Of a stretch of 64,000 nucleotides of DNA, positions 23,740 through 31,971 are shown one piece after another. The DNA is from Modestobacter versicolor. GTDB lineage: Bacteria > Actinomycetota > Actinomycetes > Mycobacteriales > Geodermatophilaceae. The position numbers and the translations under genes are program-made. Every line of letters starts with the position of its first letter. Position 1 is the first letter of the stretch. Location of the stretch: the NCBI RefSeq assembly GCF_014195485.1, contig NZ_JACIBU010000001.1:186001-250000 (forward strand), read 5' to 3'. The notes beneath the pieces were generated by a model. It searched no databases, was not told where the DNA came from, and saw only the letters and a list, made by a program, of their open reading frames with translations.

Positions 23740-24720
23740 TCAGGAGCTGGTGCTGCGATCGGGCGGGTCGAAGGTGACGTGCACGGTCTCGAAGCCCTTC
23801 TGGCGCTGCGCCTTGGCCTGGCCGGTGTAGCTGCGCCGGTCGCCGGGGGTGAGGTCGACGTCGTCGGTGAACGGGGTGAGCAGCGCGCGGGGCCACAGCC
23901 GCTGGACGTGCACCACGTTGATCTCCACGCACAGCACGCCCACGACCGCGGCCAGGTAGAGGAACGCCAGCAGGCCGAGGACCAGGGCGAACACGCCGTT
24001 CGTCGCGCTGGCGGTACTGATGACGCGGCTGACGTAGGCGACGCCGAAGGTCTGCAGCAGCTGCCACAGGACCGCCGCGATCAGCGCCCCGGGGGCGACC
24101 TGCCGGATGGTCAGGTGCCGGGCGGTGGCCAGCCGGAACGCGAAGACGAAGACGATGCCGTTCACGGTGATCGAGCCGACCAGCGCCAGCATCCGCAGCA
24201 CCGTGCCCAGCGAGCCGGCATTGCCCGAGCCGAGGGTCGACAGCGCCGTCGTCCCCAGCACGGCGATCCCGGCGGTGCCCAGCAGCAGCAGGCTGCGGCC
24301 ACGGGCCAGGAAGGGGTTGGGCCGGCTGTTGCGCGGCACCGACCAGGCGGTGTTCATCGCGTACTGGACCGCCTGGGCGACCCCGAGCCCGCCGTACAGC
24401 GCGCCGAGGATGCCGACGACGACACCGACGACCCCGCCGCTGAGCTCCTCCGGGGTGCCCAGCTGGTCGCCGACCACCGGGAACTGGCTGAGCGCGGAGT
24501 CCAGCAGCCGCTGCTGCAGCTCCGGGTCGCCGGCCAGCACGCTGCTCAGCACCGTGGAGAACAGCAGCAGCAGCGGGAAGAGCGAGACGAAGGCGTAGTA
24601 GGTGATCAGCGCGGCCAGGTAGGGGCCGGAGTCGTCGACGTACTTGTAGACGACGGCGATCGGGAACCCCGCTGCCCGGTGCCGGCGCTGCAGGCGGTCC
24701 AGCTTGTCTGCGACGGACAC
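23740..24720 (-). CDS. YihY/BrkB-family membrane protein
   Basis: 326 residues with about six membrane helices. The start region (AAGFPIAVVYKYVDDSGPYLAALITYYAFVSLFPLLLLFSTVL) is the hallmark YihY segment, followed by GVVVGILGALYGGLGVAQAVQYAMNTAW and LLQTFGVAYVSRVI. Members were once called ribonuclease BN but are integral membrane proteins of unknown transport role. I use the GTG at 24720 (VSVADKLDRLQRRH); a GTG further upstream is possible. The charged cytoplasmic C-terminus ends in DPPDRSTSS. A second YihY protein is encoded at 58217-59299. Confidence 0.82.
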   Translation of the reverse strand: MSVADKLDRLQRRHRAAGFPIAVVYKYVDDSGPYLAALITYYAFVSLFPLLLLFSTVLSSVLAGDPELQQRLLDSALSQFPVVGDQLGTPEELSGGVVGVVVGILGALYGGLGVAQAVQYAMNTAWSVPRNSRPNPFLARGRSLLLLGTAGIAVLGTTALSTLGSGNAGSLGTVLRMLALVGSITVNGIVFVFAFRLATARHLTIRQVAPGALIAAVLWQLLQTFGVAYVSRVISTASATNGVFALVLGLLAFLYLAAVVGVLCVEINVVHVQRLWPRALLTPFTDDVDLTPGDRRSYTGQAKAQRQKGFETVHVTFDPPDRSTSS

Positions 24721-24779
24721 GCGCCCACTGCACCACGCCGTCCCGTCGCGCACCACGGGACCGTGTCCGCCCCGTGACG

Positions 24780-25352
24780 TCAGCGGGCCACGATCCACCC
24801 CGCCGCGAGCCGCCGGGCGCGGCCGAACGGGTCGTCGGGGGGCAGCTCCGGGGTGGTCGCGGTGCGGGCCTCCCGGCTCAGCGCCCCGTCGTAGAGCAGC
24901 AGCAGCGTGGCCGCGGCGTCGTCGGGGTCGGGCAGGCCGGCGGCCGCGGCGAGGTCGCGCAGCCGTCCGGTCAGCAGCGTGGAGTCGGCCACCAGCCACC
25001 GCTGGCCGGGGTGGCCGGGCGGCAGCTCGGTCGCGGCGGCGAGGAAGGCGCAGCCGCGCCGGTTGCCCTGCTGCTCGCGGTAGCGGGTGACCGCGTCGAA
25101 CAGCGACAGCAGCCGCTCGACCGGGTCGCTCCGCTCGGCGAGCACCGCGTCCCAGGTCTGCCGCCAGGTGGTGTGGCGGTCCTCGAGGTAGGCGGCGACC
25201 AGGCCGTCCTTGCCGGCGAAGTGGGCGTACATCGTCGCCGGCGACACCCTGGCCCGCGCCAGCACCGCGTCGACCCCGGTCGCCGCGATGCCGGCGGCGT
25301 AGAACAGCTCGCCGGCCGCCGCGAGCACGCGCTCGCGCGCCGATGTGGTCAT
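24780..25352 (-). CDS. TetR-family repressor
   Basis: 190 residues. The N-terminal helix-turn-helix (RERVLAAAGELFYAAGIAATGVDAVLARARVSPATMYAHFAGKDGLVAAYLE) is a clear TetR DNA-binding domain, followed by an all-helical ligand-binding and dimerisation domain with RRGCAFLAAATELP, a stretch seen in relatives of the AcrR/YxaF type. The ligand is unknown. It is divergent from an MFS gene, and two palindromes lie between and over the MFS start, which fits the common arrangement of a drug- or metabolite-responsive repressor controlling its own exporter. Confidence 0.9.
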   Translation of the reverse strand: MTTSARERVLAAAGELFYAAGIAATGVDAVLARARVSPATMYAHFAGKDGLVAAYLEDRHTTWRQTWDAVLAERSDPVERLLSLFDAVTRYREQQGNRRGCAFLAAATELPPGHPGQRWLVADSTLLTGRLRDLAAAAGLPDPDDAAATLLLLYDGALSREARTATTPELPPDDPFGRARRLAAGWIVAR

Positions 25353-25357
25353 GGCCC

Positions 25358-25390
25358 TACTGTAACGAGCGTTATGGTGAAACGATCGTT
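25358..25390. promoter_or_regulatory. TetR operator pair spanning the MFS start codon
   Basis: TAACG-AG-CGTTA at 25363-25374 is a perfect 5+2+5 dyad that includes the A of the MFS ATG. AACGATCGTT at 25381-25390 is a perfect palindrome in MFS codons 3-6. Together they also make an outer repeat CTGTAACG/CGTTACAG. The plus strand has a -10-like TACTGT at 25358-25363 touching the first dyad, so bound repressor would cover promoter and start codon. Confidence 0.65.
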
Positions 25391-26561
25391 ACAGCGCCCC
25401 GCAGCCGGACTGGTGCCCGCCGGCCTGGCGGTCATCGCCGTCACCTACGGGCTCGCCCGCTACGGCTTCGGCCTCTTCCTCCCGCAGTTCCGCGGCGAGT
25501 TCGGCGTCACCGCGGCGACCGCCGGCGGCATCGCGGCCGGCAGCTACCTCGCCTACTGCCTGACCGCCCTGCTCGCCCAGCGGCAGGTTGGCCGGCAGCG
25601 CGCCCGCACGGCGCTCTGGCTGGCCGGGGGGACGGCCGCCGTGGGGTCGGCGGTGGTCGCGTCCGCCCCGTCGGCCGGGGTGCTCGCGGCCGGGGTGCTG
25701 GTCGCCGGCAGCGGTGCCGGCGCCGCGACCCCGGCGCTCGTCGCGGCGGTGACCGCCACGGTGCGGCCGGCGGTCGAGCAGCGGGCCCAGGCGGTGGTCA
25801 ACAGCGGCACCGGGGCCGGCGTCGTCGCCGGCGGCCTGCTCGTCCTGGCGGCGCCCGGGCTGTGGCGCTGGGCGTGGGCCGGCTTCGCGGTGCTCGCGCT
25901 GGCGGCGACCTGGGCGGCCGACCGCCGCACCGCCTGGGCGCAGGTGGGCCGGCACGAGGACGGCGACGACGACCGGAGCGGCCTGCCGCTGGGTCCGCTG
26001 GCGCGGCCGCTGGTCGCCGCGGTCCTCGGCGGCGCCGGGTGCGCTGCGGTCTGGACGTTCGGCCGCGACCTGCTCGCCCGCGACGGCGGGCTGCCCGACT
26101 CCACCACCGGCCTGCTGTGGTGCGTCCTCGGCGCCGGGGGGTTGGCGGGCGGGCTCAGCGGCGACCTCGTCGGGCGGGCCGGCCTCCGCCGGGCGTGGGC
26201 AGGTGCCGCCGCGCTGGCCACCGCCGCCGTGCTGCTCCTCGCCGCCCTCCCGGGCGCAGCCGTCCCCGCCGGGCTCGCCCTCGCCGCGTTCGGCTGCGCC
26301 TTCGTGGTGCTCAGCGGCGTGCTGCTCGCCTGGGGAGCGCATCGGGTGCCGGCCGCGGCCCCGCAGGCGGCCGCCGTCCTGTTCGTCGGGCTGACGGTCG
26401 GTCAGGCGGCCGGCGCGCTGGTGCTGGGCGTCGTCGCCGACCGGGCGGGGGCGCCCGCGGCGTTCGTCGTCGCGGCCGTGCTGCTGGTCGGCGCGGCCCT
26501 GGCGGCCGAGCCCCGCACCCGGGTCAGCGCGGCAGCGACGCCGGGAAGTCGACGCCGCTGA
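25374..26561 (+). CDS. MFS exporter controlled by the divergent TetR gene
   Basis: 395 residues, about 12 membrane segments. The first helix (LAVIAVTYGLARYGFGLFLPQFRGEFG) and SYLAYCLTALLAQRQVGR resemble the YbfB/CynX-like MFS branch, where the RYG motif is common. The role is probably export of the TetR ligand. The ATG at 25374 lies inside the first operator, with TACTGT ending 10 bases before it, so the leader must be very short or absent. The last 38 bases overlap the convergent SDR gene. Confidence 0.82.
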   Translation: MVKRSLQRPAAGLVPAGLAVIAVTYGLARYGFGLFLPQFRGEFGVTAATAGGIAAGSYLAYCLTALLAQRQVGRQRARTALWLAGGTAAVGSAVVASAPSAGVLAAGVLVAGSGAGAATPALVAAVTATVRPAVEQRAQAVVNSGTGAGVVAGGLLVLAAPGLWRWAWAGFAVLALAATWAADRRTAWAQVGRHEDGDDDRSGLPLGPLARPLVAAVLGGAGCAAVWTFGRDLLARDGGLPDSTTGLLWCVLGAGGLAGGLSGDLVGRAGLRRAWAGAAALATAAVLLLAALPGAAVPAGLALAAFGCAFVVLSGVLLAWGAHRVPAAAPQAAAVLFVGLTVGQAAGALVLGVVADRAGAPAAFVVAAVLLVGAALAAEPRTRVSAAATPGSRRR

Positions 26562-27414
26562 GCTCGGCCGACGCCGTCCACAGCCGGCGGGCCGTCCCGT
26601 CGTCGAACGCCGCCGCGCTGCGGTCGACCAGGGTGGGGGCGCCGCGCAGCAGCCGGCCGCCCGGGCCGGCGAAGCTGCCGCCGGGCACGTCGGCGACCGC
26701 CGCGTACAGCGTGGGCAGCGCGCCCTGCTCGGCGCTGACCGCGACCAGCCGGTTCCCCAGCGCCATCGCGGCGTCCGTGACCCGGCTGCCCGACCTCCCC
26801 TGCAGGTTCGTCGCTGCCCAGCCCGGGTGGGCCGCGGTGGCCCGCACCGCTGACCCGGCGTCGGTCAGCCGGCGCTGCAGCTCCAGCGTGAACAGCAGGT
26901 TGGCCAGCTTCGACTGCCCGTACGCGCCGGAGGCGGAGTAGCGCCGCCGCTCCCAGTTGAGGTCGTCCAGGACGATCCGCCCCGAGCGGTGCAGCATCGA
27001 CGAGACCGTGACCACCCGGTCGGTGACGTGCGGCAGCAGCAGGTTGGTCAGCGCGAAGTGCCCCAGGTGGTTGGTGCCGAACTGCAGCTCGAACCCGTCG
27101 GTGGTGCGGGCCTGCGGCACGGCCATGATCCCGGCGTTGGCCACCAGGACGTCGAGGTCGCCGGTCCAGCCGGCCGCGAACGCGCGCACCGAGGACAGGT
27201 CGGCGAGATCGAGCCGCCGCACCTCGACCTCCCCGGGCAGCGCGGCGGCCGCCGCCGAGCCGCGGGCCTCGTCGCGCACGGCCAGCACCACCCGGGCACC
27301 GGCCGCGGCCAGCGCCCGCGCGGTCGCCAGCCCCAGCCCGCTGTTGCCGCCGGTGACCACGGCGGTGCGACCGGCCTGGGAGGGGATGTCCGCCGTCGTC
27401 CAGGAGGTCGCCAT
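26524..27414 (-). CDS. Short-chain dehydrogenase/reductase
   Basis: 296 residues, classical SDR of the retinol-dehydrogenase/protochlorophyllide-reductase-like type. NAD(P) motif TGGNSGLG at residues 21-28, the NAGIMA strand motif (about residue 90), catalytic Ser in VTVSSMLH, and YGQSK as the catalytic YxxxK. An insertion between Ser and Tyr (DDLNWERRRYSASGA) and the long C-terminus (GALPTLYAAVADVPGGSFAGP) are typical of this group. Substrate unknown. The ATG at 27414 is 7 bases from TACAGT on the minus strand. A longer upstream frame is not credible. Its 3' end overlaps the MFS gene. Confidence 0.88.
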   Translation of the reverse strand: MATSWTTADIPSQAGRTAVVTGGNSGLGLATARALAAAGARVVLAVRDEARGSAAAAALPGEVEVRRLDLADLSSVRAFAAGWTGDLDVLVANAGIMAVPQARTTDGFELQFGTNHLGHFALTNLLLPHVTDRVVTVSSMLHRSGRIVLDDLNWERRRYSASGAYGQSKLANLLFTLELQRRLTDAGSAVRATAAHPGWAATNLQGRSGSRVTDAAMALGNRLVAVSAEQGALPTLYAAVADVPGGSFAGPGGRLLRGAPTLVDRSAAAFDDGTARRLWTASAELSGVDFPASLPR

Positions 27415-27459
27415 GCGGCCGACTGTAGGTCGGTGCCGGCCCCGGGCCAGACTGTCCCG

Positions 27460-28608
27460 GTGAGCGACCAGCACGTCCACCTGGACCCCGACCTCGCCGA
27501 CCTCCCGCTCGTCGACCACCACTGCCACGGCCTGGTGCGGCGCGACCTCGAGCGGCCGGAGTTCGAGGCGATGCTGACCGAGGCGGCGGGCCCGGGACCG
27601 CTCGGCGGCTCGCTGTTCGACTCGCAGATCGGCTTCGCCGTCCGCCGCTGGTGCGCGCCGGTGCTCGACCTGCCGGCGCACGCCCCGGCCGAGGAGTACC
27701 TGGCCCGGCGGGCCGAGCTGGGCGCCGACGAGGTCAACCGCCGGCTGATGGCCGCGACCGGCACGCAGACCTTCCTGGTCGACACCGGCTACCTGCCCGA
27801 GCCGATCACCACGCCCACCGAGCTGGCGGCGCTCGCCGGCGGGCAGGCCCGCGAGATCGTCCGGCTGGAGGCCCTCGCCGAGGAGGTGCTCGCCGAGGGC
27901 GGCAGCGCCGCGGGCTTCGCCGAGCTGTTCCGCACCCGGCTGGCCTCGCGCACCGAGCACGCCGCCGGGGTCAAGTCGATCGCCGCCTACCGGGTCGGCC
28001 TCGCGCTGGAGGGCGCCCGGCCCTCGGACGCCGAGGTGGCGCTGGCCGCCGCGTCGGTGCTCACCGAGGTGGCCGCCGGTGGCCGGCCGCGGATCGCCGA
28101 CCCGGTCCTGCACCGGTTCCTGGTCTGGAGCGGCATCGACCTGCGGCTGCCGGTCCAGTTCCACGTCGGGTACGGCGACGCCGACGTCGACCTGCACCGC
28201 TGCGACCCGCTGCTGCTCACCGACCTGCTGCGGGCCACCGAACCCGCCGGGGTGCCGGTGACCCTGCTGCACAACTACCCGTTCCACCGCAACGCCGGCT
28301 TCCTGGCCCAGGTCTTCGGCCACGTGTTCGTCGACGTCGGGCTGGCCACCCACAACCTCGGGCACCGCTCCGGGGCGCTGCAGCGCGAGCTGCTCGAGCT
28401 GGCCCCCTTCGGCAAGGTGCTGTTCTCCTCCGACGCCTTCGGCCTCGCCGAGCTGTACCTGCTGGGCACCGGGCTCTTCCGGCGCGGCCTGGGCCGCTAC
28501 CTGGCCGAGGGGGTCGCCGAGGACGCGTGGACCGCGTCGGACGCCGCCCGGGTCGCCGCGATGATCGGCGCCGGCAACGCCCGGCGGGCCTACCGGCTGG
28601 ACGCCTGA
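27460..28608 (+). CDS. Amidohydrolase-2 family protein, FluG N-domain-like
   Basis: 382 residues. The metal-binding start LPLVDHHCHGLV, the HFHVGYGD-like strand (here VQFHVGYGDADVDLHRCDP), LLHNYPFHRNAGFLAQVFGHVFVDVGLATHNLG and the final FSSDAFGLAELYLLG give the TIM-barrel amidohydrolase order. The N-terminal domain of fungal FluG and bacterial relatives are similar and are often linked to a glutamine-synthetase-like domain; a separate GS-like gene lies at 19725-21119. It may hydrolyse a gamma-glutamyl amide or similar bond, which is inference. The GTG lies 6 bases after CAGACT (27448-27453). The M20 gene follows 36 bases later. Confidence 0.75.
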   Translation: MSDQHVHLDPDLADLPLVDHHCHGLVRRDLERPEFEAMLTEAAGPGPLGGSLFDSQIGFAVRRWCAPVLDLPAHAPAEEYLARRAELGADEVNRRLMAATGTQTFLVDTGYLPEPITTPTELAALAGGQAREIVRLEALAEEVLAEGGSAAGFAELFRTRLASRTEHAAGVKSIAAYRVGLALEGARPSDAEVALAAASVLTEVAAGGRPRIADPVLHRFLVWSGIDLRLPVQFHVGYGDADVDLHRCDPLLLTDLLRATEPAGVPVTLLHNYPFHRNAGFLAQVFGHVFVDVGLATHNLGHRSGALQRELLELAPFGKVLFSSDAFGLAELYLLGTGLFRRGLGRYLAEGVAEDAWTASDAARVAAMIGAGNARRAYRLDA

Positions 28609-28644
28609 CACCTGCCCGCAACGCCGGTCCGGGAGGATCGCCGG

Positions 28645-29898
28645 GTGAGCGCACCCGACGTCCATGCCCCCGTGCCGCCCGGTGAGCCCGACCCCGCGCT
28701 GGAGACCTGGTTCGACCGGCTCTCGGCCGCGGTGGCCGAGGAGCTGCCGGCCGCCGTCGAGCTCCGCCACCGGCTGCACGCCGACCCGCGGCTGTCCGGC
28801 GAGGAGCAGGACACCGCGGACGCCGTGGTGGCCGCCCTCGGCCTGGGGGAGGGGCGCCCGGTGGCCGGCACCGGCCGGCTGGTCCGGGTCGTCGACGGGC
28901 CCGGCCGCTGCGTCGCGCTGCGCGCCGAGCTGGACGGGCTCGCCGTCGACGAGGCGACCGGCGTGCCCTGGACGTCGACCACGGGGGTGATGCACGCCTG
29001 CGGGCACGACGCGCACCTGGCCGGCCTGGTCGCCGTCGCCCGCGCGGTGGCCCGGGTGGGCGGGCCGGCGCCGCTGGTCCTGCTGCTGCAGCCGCGCGAG
29101 GAGCGCTCGCCGTCCGGGGCCGCCGACGTGGTCGCCTCCGGCGTGCTCACCGAGGAGCGGGTCGACTCCGTCGTCGCCGCGCACGTGCAGCCGCAGCTGG
29201 CCGCCGGCGTCGTCAACGCGACGCCGGGCCCGGTCAACGCCGCCACCGACGAGTTCACCGTCACCGTCACCGGCCACGGCGGGCACGGCGGCTACCCGCA
29301 CACCACGCTGGACCCGGTGCTCGCGCTGGCCGCGATCGTGGTCAACCTGCAGCAGCTGGTCAGCCGCCGGGTCGACCCGACCGTCGGGGCGGTGCTGGCG
29401 GTCACCCAGCTCGACGCCGGGGCGTCGTTCAACGTCGTGCCGGACACCGCCCGCGCCCGCGGCGGCCTGCGGGTGATGCGCGAGGAGGACCGGGAGCTGC
29501 TGCTGCAGGCGCTCACCGACGTCGCCGAGCACACCGCGACCGCCTACGGCTGCACCGCGACGGTGCACAGCGAGAGCAACGAGCCGGTGCTCGCCAACGA
29601 CCCGGAGATCGCCCGGGCCACCGTGCCCTGGCTGGCGCGCGGCGGGGTCACCGTGGACGACGGCTGGCGGTCCTTCGGCGCCGACGACTTCTCTCACTTC
29701 TGCACCGGCCACCGGGGGCTGATGCTCTTCCTCGGCGTCGACGGGGGACCGGAGACCGCCGACGGCCGGCGGCCCGGGCTGCACTCGCCGCGGTTCCTGC
29801 CCGGCGACGAGGTCGTCGGCGAGGTGGCCGCCGCGCTGCTCGCGGGCTACCTGGCCGGCGCCGGGCTGCTGGGGCCGGTCGAGGCACCCGCCGGCTGA
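28645..29898 (+). CDS. M20-family metal-dependent amidohydrolase
   Basis: 417 residues. The catalytic domain contains ALRAELDGLAVDEATG and MHACGHDAHLAGLVAVARAV, with metal ligands in CGHDAH, and LLLQPREERSPSGAADVVASGVL where the catalytic Glu pair lies (RE-E). The lid domain starts at DEFTVTVTGHGGHGGYPHTTLDPV. This is the hippurate hydrolase/IAA-amino-acid hydrolase branch that cleaves N-acyl amino acids. The expected GAE of many members is changed to PREE, so the acyl group may differ. The GTG is 6 bases after GAGGAT. It may act with the upstream amidohydrolase on amide-linked substrates. Confidence 0.85.
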   Translation: MSAPDVHAPVPPGEPDPALETWFDRLSAAVAEELPAAVELRHRLHADPRLSGEEQDTADAVVAALGLGEGRPVAGTGRLVRVVDGPGRCVALRAELDGLAVDEATGVPWTSTTGVMHACGHDAHLAGLVAVARAVARVGGPAPLVLLLQPREERSPSGAADVVASGVLTEERVDSVVAAHVQPQLAAGVVNATPGPVNAATDEFTVTVTGHGGHGGYPHTTLDPVLALAAIVVNLQQLVSRRVDPTVGAVLAVTQLDAGASFNVVPDTARARGGLRVMREEDRELLLQALTDVAEHTATAYGCTATVHSESNEPVLANDPEIARATVPWLARGGVTVDDGWRSFGADDFSHFCTGHRGLMLFLGVDGGPETADGRRPGLHSPRFLPGDEVVGEVAAALLAGYLAGAGLLGPVEAPAG

Positions 29899-29975
29899 CC
29901 GGCGAGTGGCGGACGCGACCTCCGCTCCGGGCCGTCGGGGCGGTGATCGGTGCCGCCGGGACCTAGCCTGACGAG

Positions 29976-31340
29976 GTGCCGGCCCACTCCCACAGCCACG
30001 GACCCGAGACCGGAGCGGCCCTCCCGGCGGACCCCGCGGTCACCGCCCGGCGGCGTCGCGCCGTCCGGCTGATGCTCGTCGTCCTCGTGCCGATCGGGCT
30101 CGCCACCCTGGTCGGGCTCGGGCTGCTGTGGCCCGGCGGGGAGAAGACGGCGGCCCAGCAGGCCGCCGAGTCGTTCCTGCCGCCGGGCACGACCTACCCG
30201 GAGGCGACCATCGCGACGCTGGAGACCTTCCAGTGCGCCGAGGCCACCGGCAACGCGCCGGCGCAGACCTGCGGCACCGCGGTGATGGTCATCGCCGACG
30301 GCGAGAGCGCGGGGGACTACGTGCAGGTCGAGGTGCCGCCGGAGGTCATCGCCGAGGGCGTGCGGGTCGGCGACGAGCTGGTGCTCAACCGGGACCCCGG
30401 CGTGGACACCGGCCAGGCGACCTACGCCTTCCAGGACTTCCCCCGCAGCACCCCGATCATCGTCCTGGCGCTCGCCTTCACGCTGGTGGTCGGCGCGGTC
30501 GCCCGGCTGCGCGGGCTGCTGGCCCTGCTCGGGTTGGGCTTCGCCTTCGTCGTCCTGCTGCAGTTCATGCTCCCGGCGCTGCTGGAGGGCTCCTCGCCGA
30601 TCTGGGTCAGCCTGGTGGGCTCCTCGGCGATCATGTTCGTCGTCCTCTACCTGGCCCACGGCTTCTCGGCCCGGACGACGACGGCGCTGCTGGGCACCCT
30701 GTTCGGGCTCGCGCTCAGCGCGCTGCTGGGCTCGCTCGCGGTGGCCGCGGCCAAGCTGACCGGGTTCGCCAGCGAGGACACCGTCCAGCTGCTGCAGTTC
30801 GACCCCACCCTGGACTTCTCCGGGCTGGTGCTCGCCGCCACCGTCGTCGCCGGGCTGGGCATCCTCAACGACGTCACGATCACCCAGTCCTCGGCGGTGT
30901 GGCAGCTGCACGAGGCCGCGCCGACCGCCGGCTGGCGGGAGCTGTTCGGCCGCGGCATGTCCATCGGCCGCGACCACATCGCCTCGACGATCTACACGAT
31001 CGTCTTCGCCTACGCCGGCGCCGCGCTCCCGCTGCTGCTGCTCTTCGACCTCTACGAGCGCCCGTTCTGGACCGTGCTGACCGGCAGCGTGATCGGCGAG
31101 GAGGTGGTCCGCACCCTGGTCGGCGGGATCGCGCTGGTGCTCGCGGTGCCGGTGACCACGCTGATCGGTGCCCTGGTCGCCACCGTCTCGACGGTGACCA
31201 CCGCGGCCGCCGAGCCCGCGGCCGAGCGCACCGAGGAGGAGCTCGCGGCCGAGCGCCGCCGGGAGCGCCTGCGGGCGGCGCGCGAGGAGCAGGCCGCCGG
31301 CCCGCGGGTCGACCCGCCGCGGCCCCGGGACCCGCGGTGA
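29976..31340 (+). CDS. YibE/F-family membrane protein
   Basis: 454 residues. One helix near residues 32-50 precedes an extracellular domain of about 110 residues (two Cys, VEVPPEVIAEGVRVGDELVLNR), then seven to eight helices with GLLALLGLGFAFVVLLQFMLPALLEG and LAATVVAGLGILNDVTITQSSAVWQLHEA, the YibE/F signature. The C-terminus is long, charged and Arg/Glu-rich. Function is unknown; the fold suggests a transporter. The GTG lies 6 bases after TAGCCT (29964-29969). Its stop overlaps the start of the methyltransferase gene (GTGA). Confidence 0.85.
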   Translation: MPAHSHSHGPETGAALPADPAVTARRRRAVRLMLVVLVPIGLATLVGLGLLWPGGEKTAAQQAAESFLPPGTTYPEATIATLETFQCAEATGNAPAQTCGTAVMVIADGESAGDYVQVEVPPEVIAEGVRVGDELVLNRDPGVDTGQATYAFQDFPRSTPIIVLALAFTLVVGAVARLRGLLALLGLGFAFVVLLQFMLPALLEGSSPIWVSLVGSSAIMFVVLYLAHGFSARTTTALLGTLFGLALSALLGSLAVAAAKLTGFASEDTVQLLQFDPTLDFSGLVLAATVVAGLGILNDVTITQSSAVWQLHEAAPTAGWRELFGRGMSIGRDHIASTIYTIVFAYAGAALPLLLLFDLYERPFWTVLTGSVIGEEVVRTLVGGIALVLAVPVTTLIGALVATVSTVTTAAAEPAAERTEEELAAERRRERLRAAREEQAAGPRVDPPRPRDPR

Positions 31341-31954
31341 ACCTGCTCGAGGCCGCGGCCGCCGCCCCCGGGTTCATGCCCCCGGACGAGGGCCGCGCGC
31401 TGTACGAGGCGGCCCGCGCGGTCGCCGTCCCGGGCCCGCTGCTGGAGGTGGGCAGCTGGATGGGCAAGTCGGCGCTGTACCTGGCCGCCGCCGCCCGGGA
31501 GACCGGCCGCCAGGTGGTCACCGTCGACCACCACCGCGGCTCCGAGGAGCACCAGCCCGGCTGGGAGTACCACGACCCGTCGCTGGTCGACCCGCTCGTC
31601 GGCCGGATCGACACCCTGCCCGCCTTCCGCCGCACCATCGCCGCCGCCGGCGCGGAGGACGTCGTCGTCGCCGTGGTCACCCGCTCGGAGGTGCTCGCCC
31701 CGCTCTGGTCGACCCCGCTGGCGCTGCTGTTCCTCGACGGCAGCCACACCGAGGAGTCCGCCCGGCGCGACCAGGACGCGTGGGTCGCCAAGCTCGCCGT
31801 CGGCGGCACGCTGGCCGTCCACGACGTCTTCCCCGACCCCGCCGACGGCGGGCAGGCGCCGTTCGGCGTCTACACCCGGGTGCTCGGGTCCGGTCAGTTC
31901 ACCGAGCTCCCCGGCACCGGGTCGCTGCGCCTGCTGAGCCGCACCTCGTCCTGA
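31337..31954 (+). CDS. Class I SAM-dependent methyltransferase-like protein
   Basis: 205 residues. GPLLEVGSWMGKSALYLAAAAR is motif I of a Rossmann-type methyltransferase, with VVTVDHHRGSEEHQPGWEYHDPSL after it and LALLFLDGSHTEESARRDQDAWVAKLAVGGTLAVHDVFP near the C-terminus. The FLDGSHxxxxxxxD pattern is typical of the methyltransf_24 group (cephalosporin hydroxylase/rhamnosyl O-methyltransferase-like). Substrate unknown. The GTG overlaps the stop of the YibE/F gene, so the two are translationally coupled. Confidence 0.8.
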   Translation: MNLLEAAAAAPGFMPPDEGRALYEAARAVAVPGPLLEVGSWMGKSALYLAAAARETGRQVVTVDHHRGSEEHQPGWEYHDPSLVDPLVGRIDTLPAFRRTIAAAGAEDVVVAVVTRSEVLAPLWSTPLALLFLDGSHTEESARRDQDAWVAKLAVGGTLAVHDVFPDPADGGQAPFGVYTRVLGSGQFTELPGTGSLRLLSRTSS

Positions 31955-31971
31955 CCTCCGCGTGGGGGACG

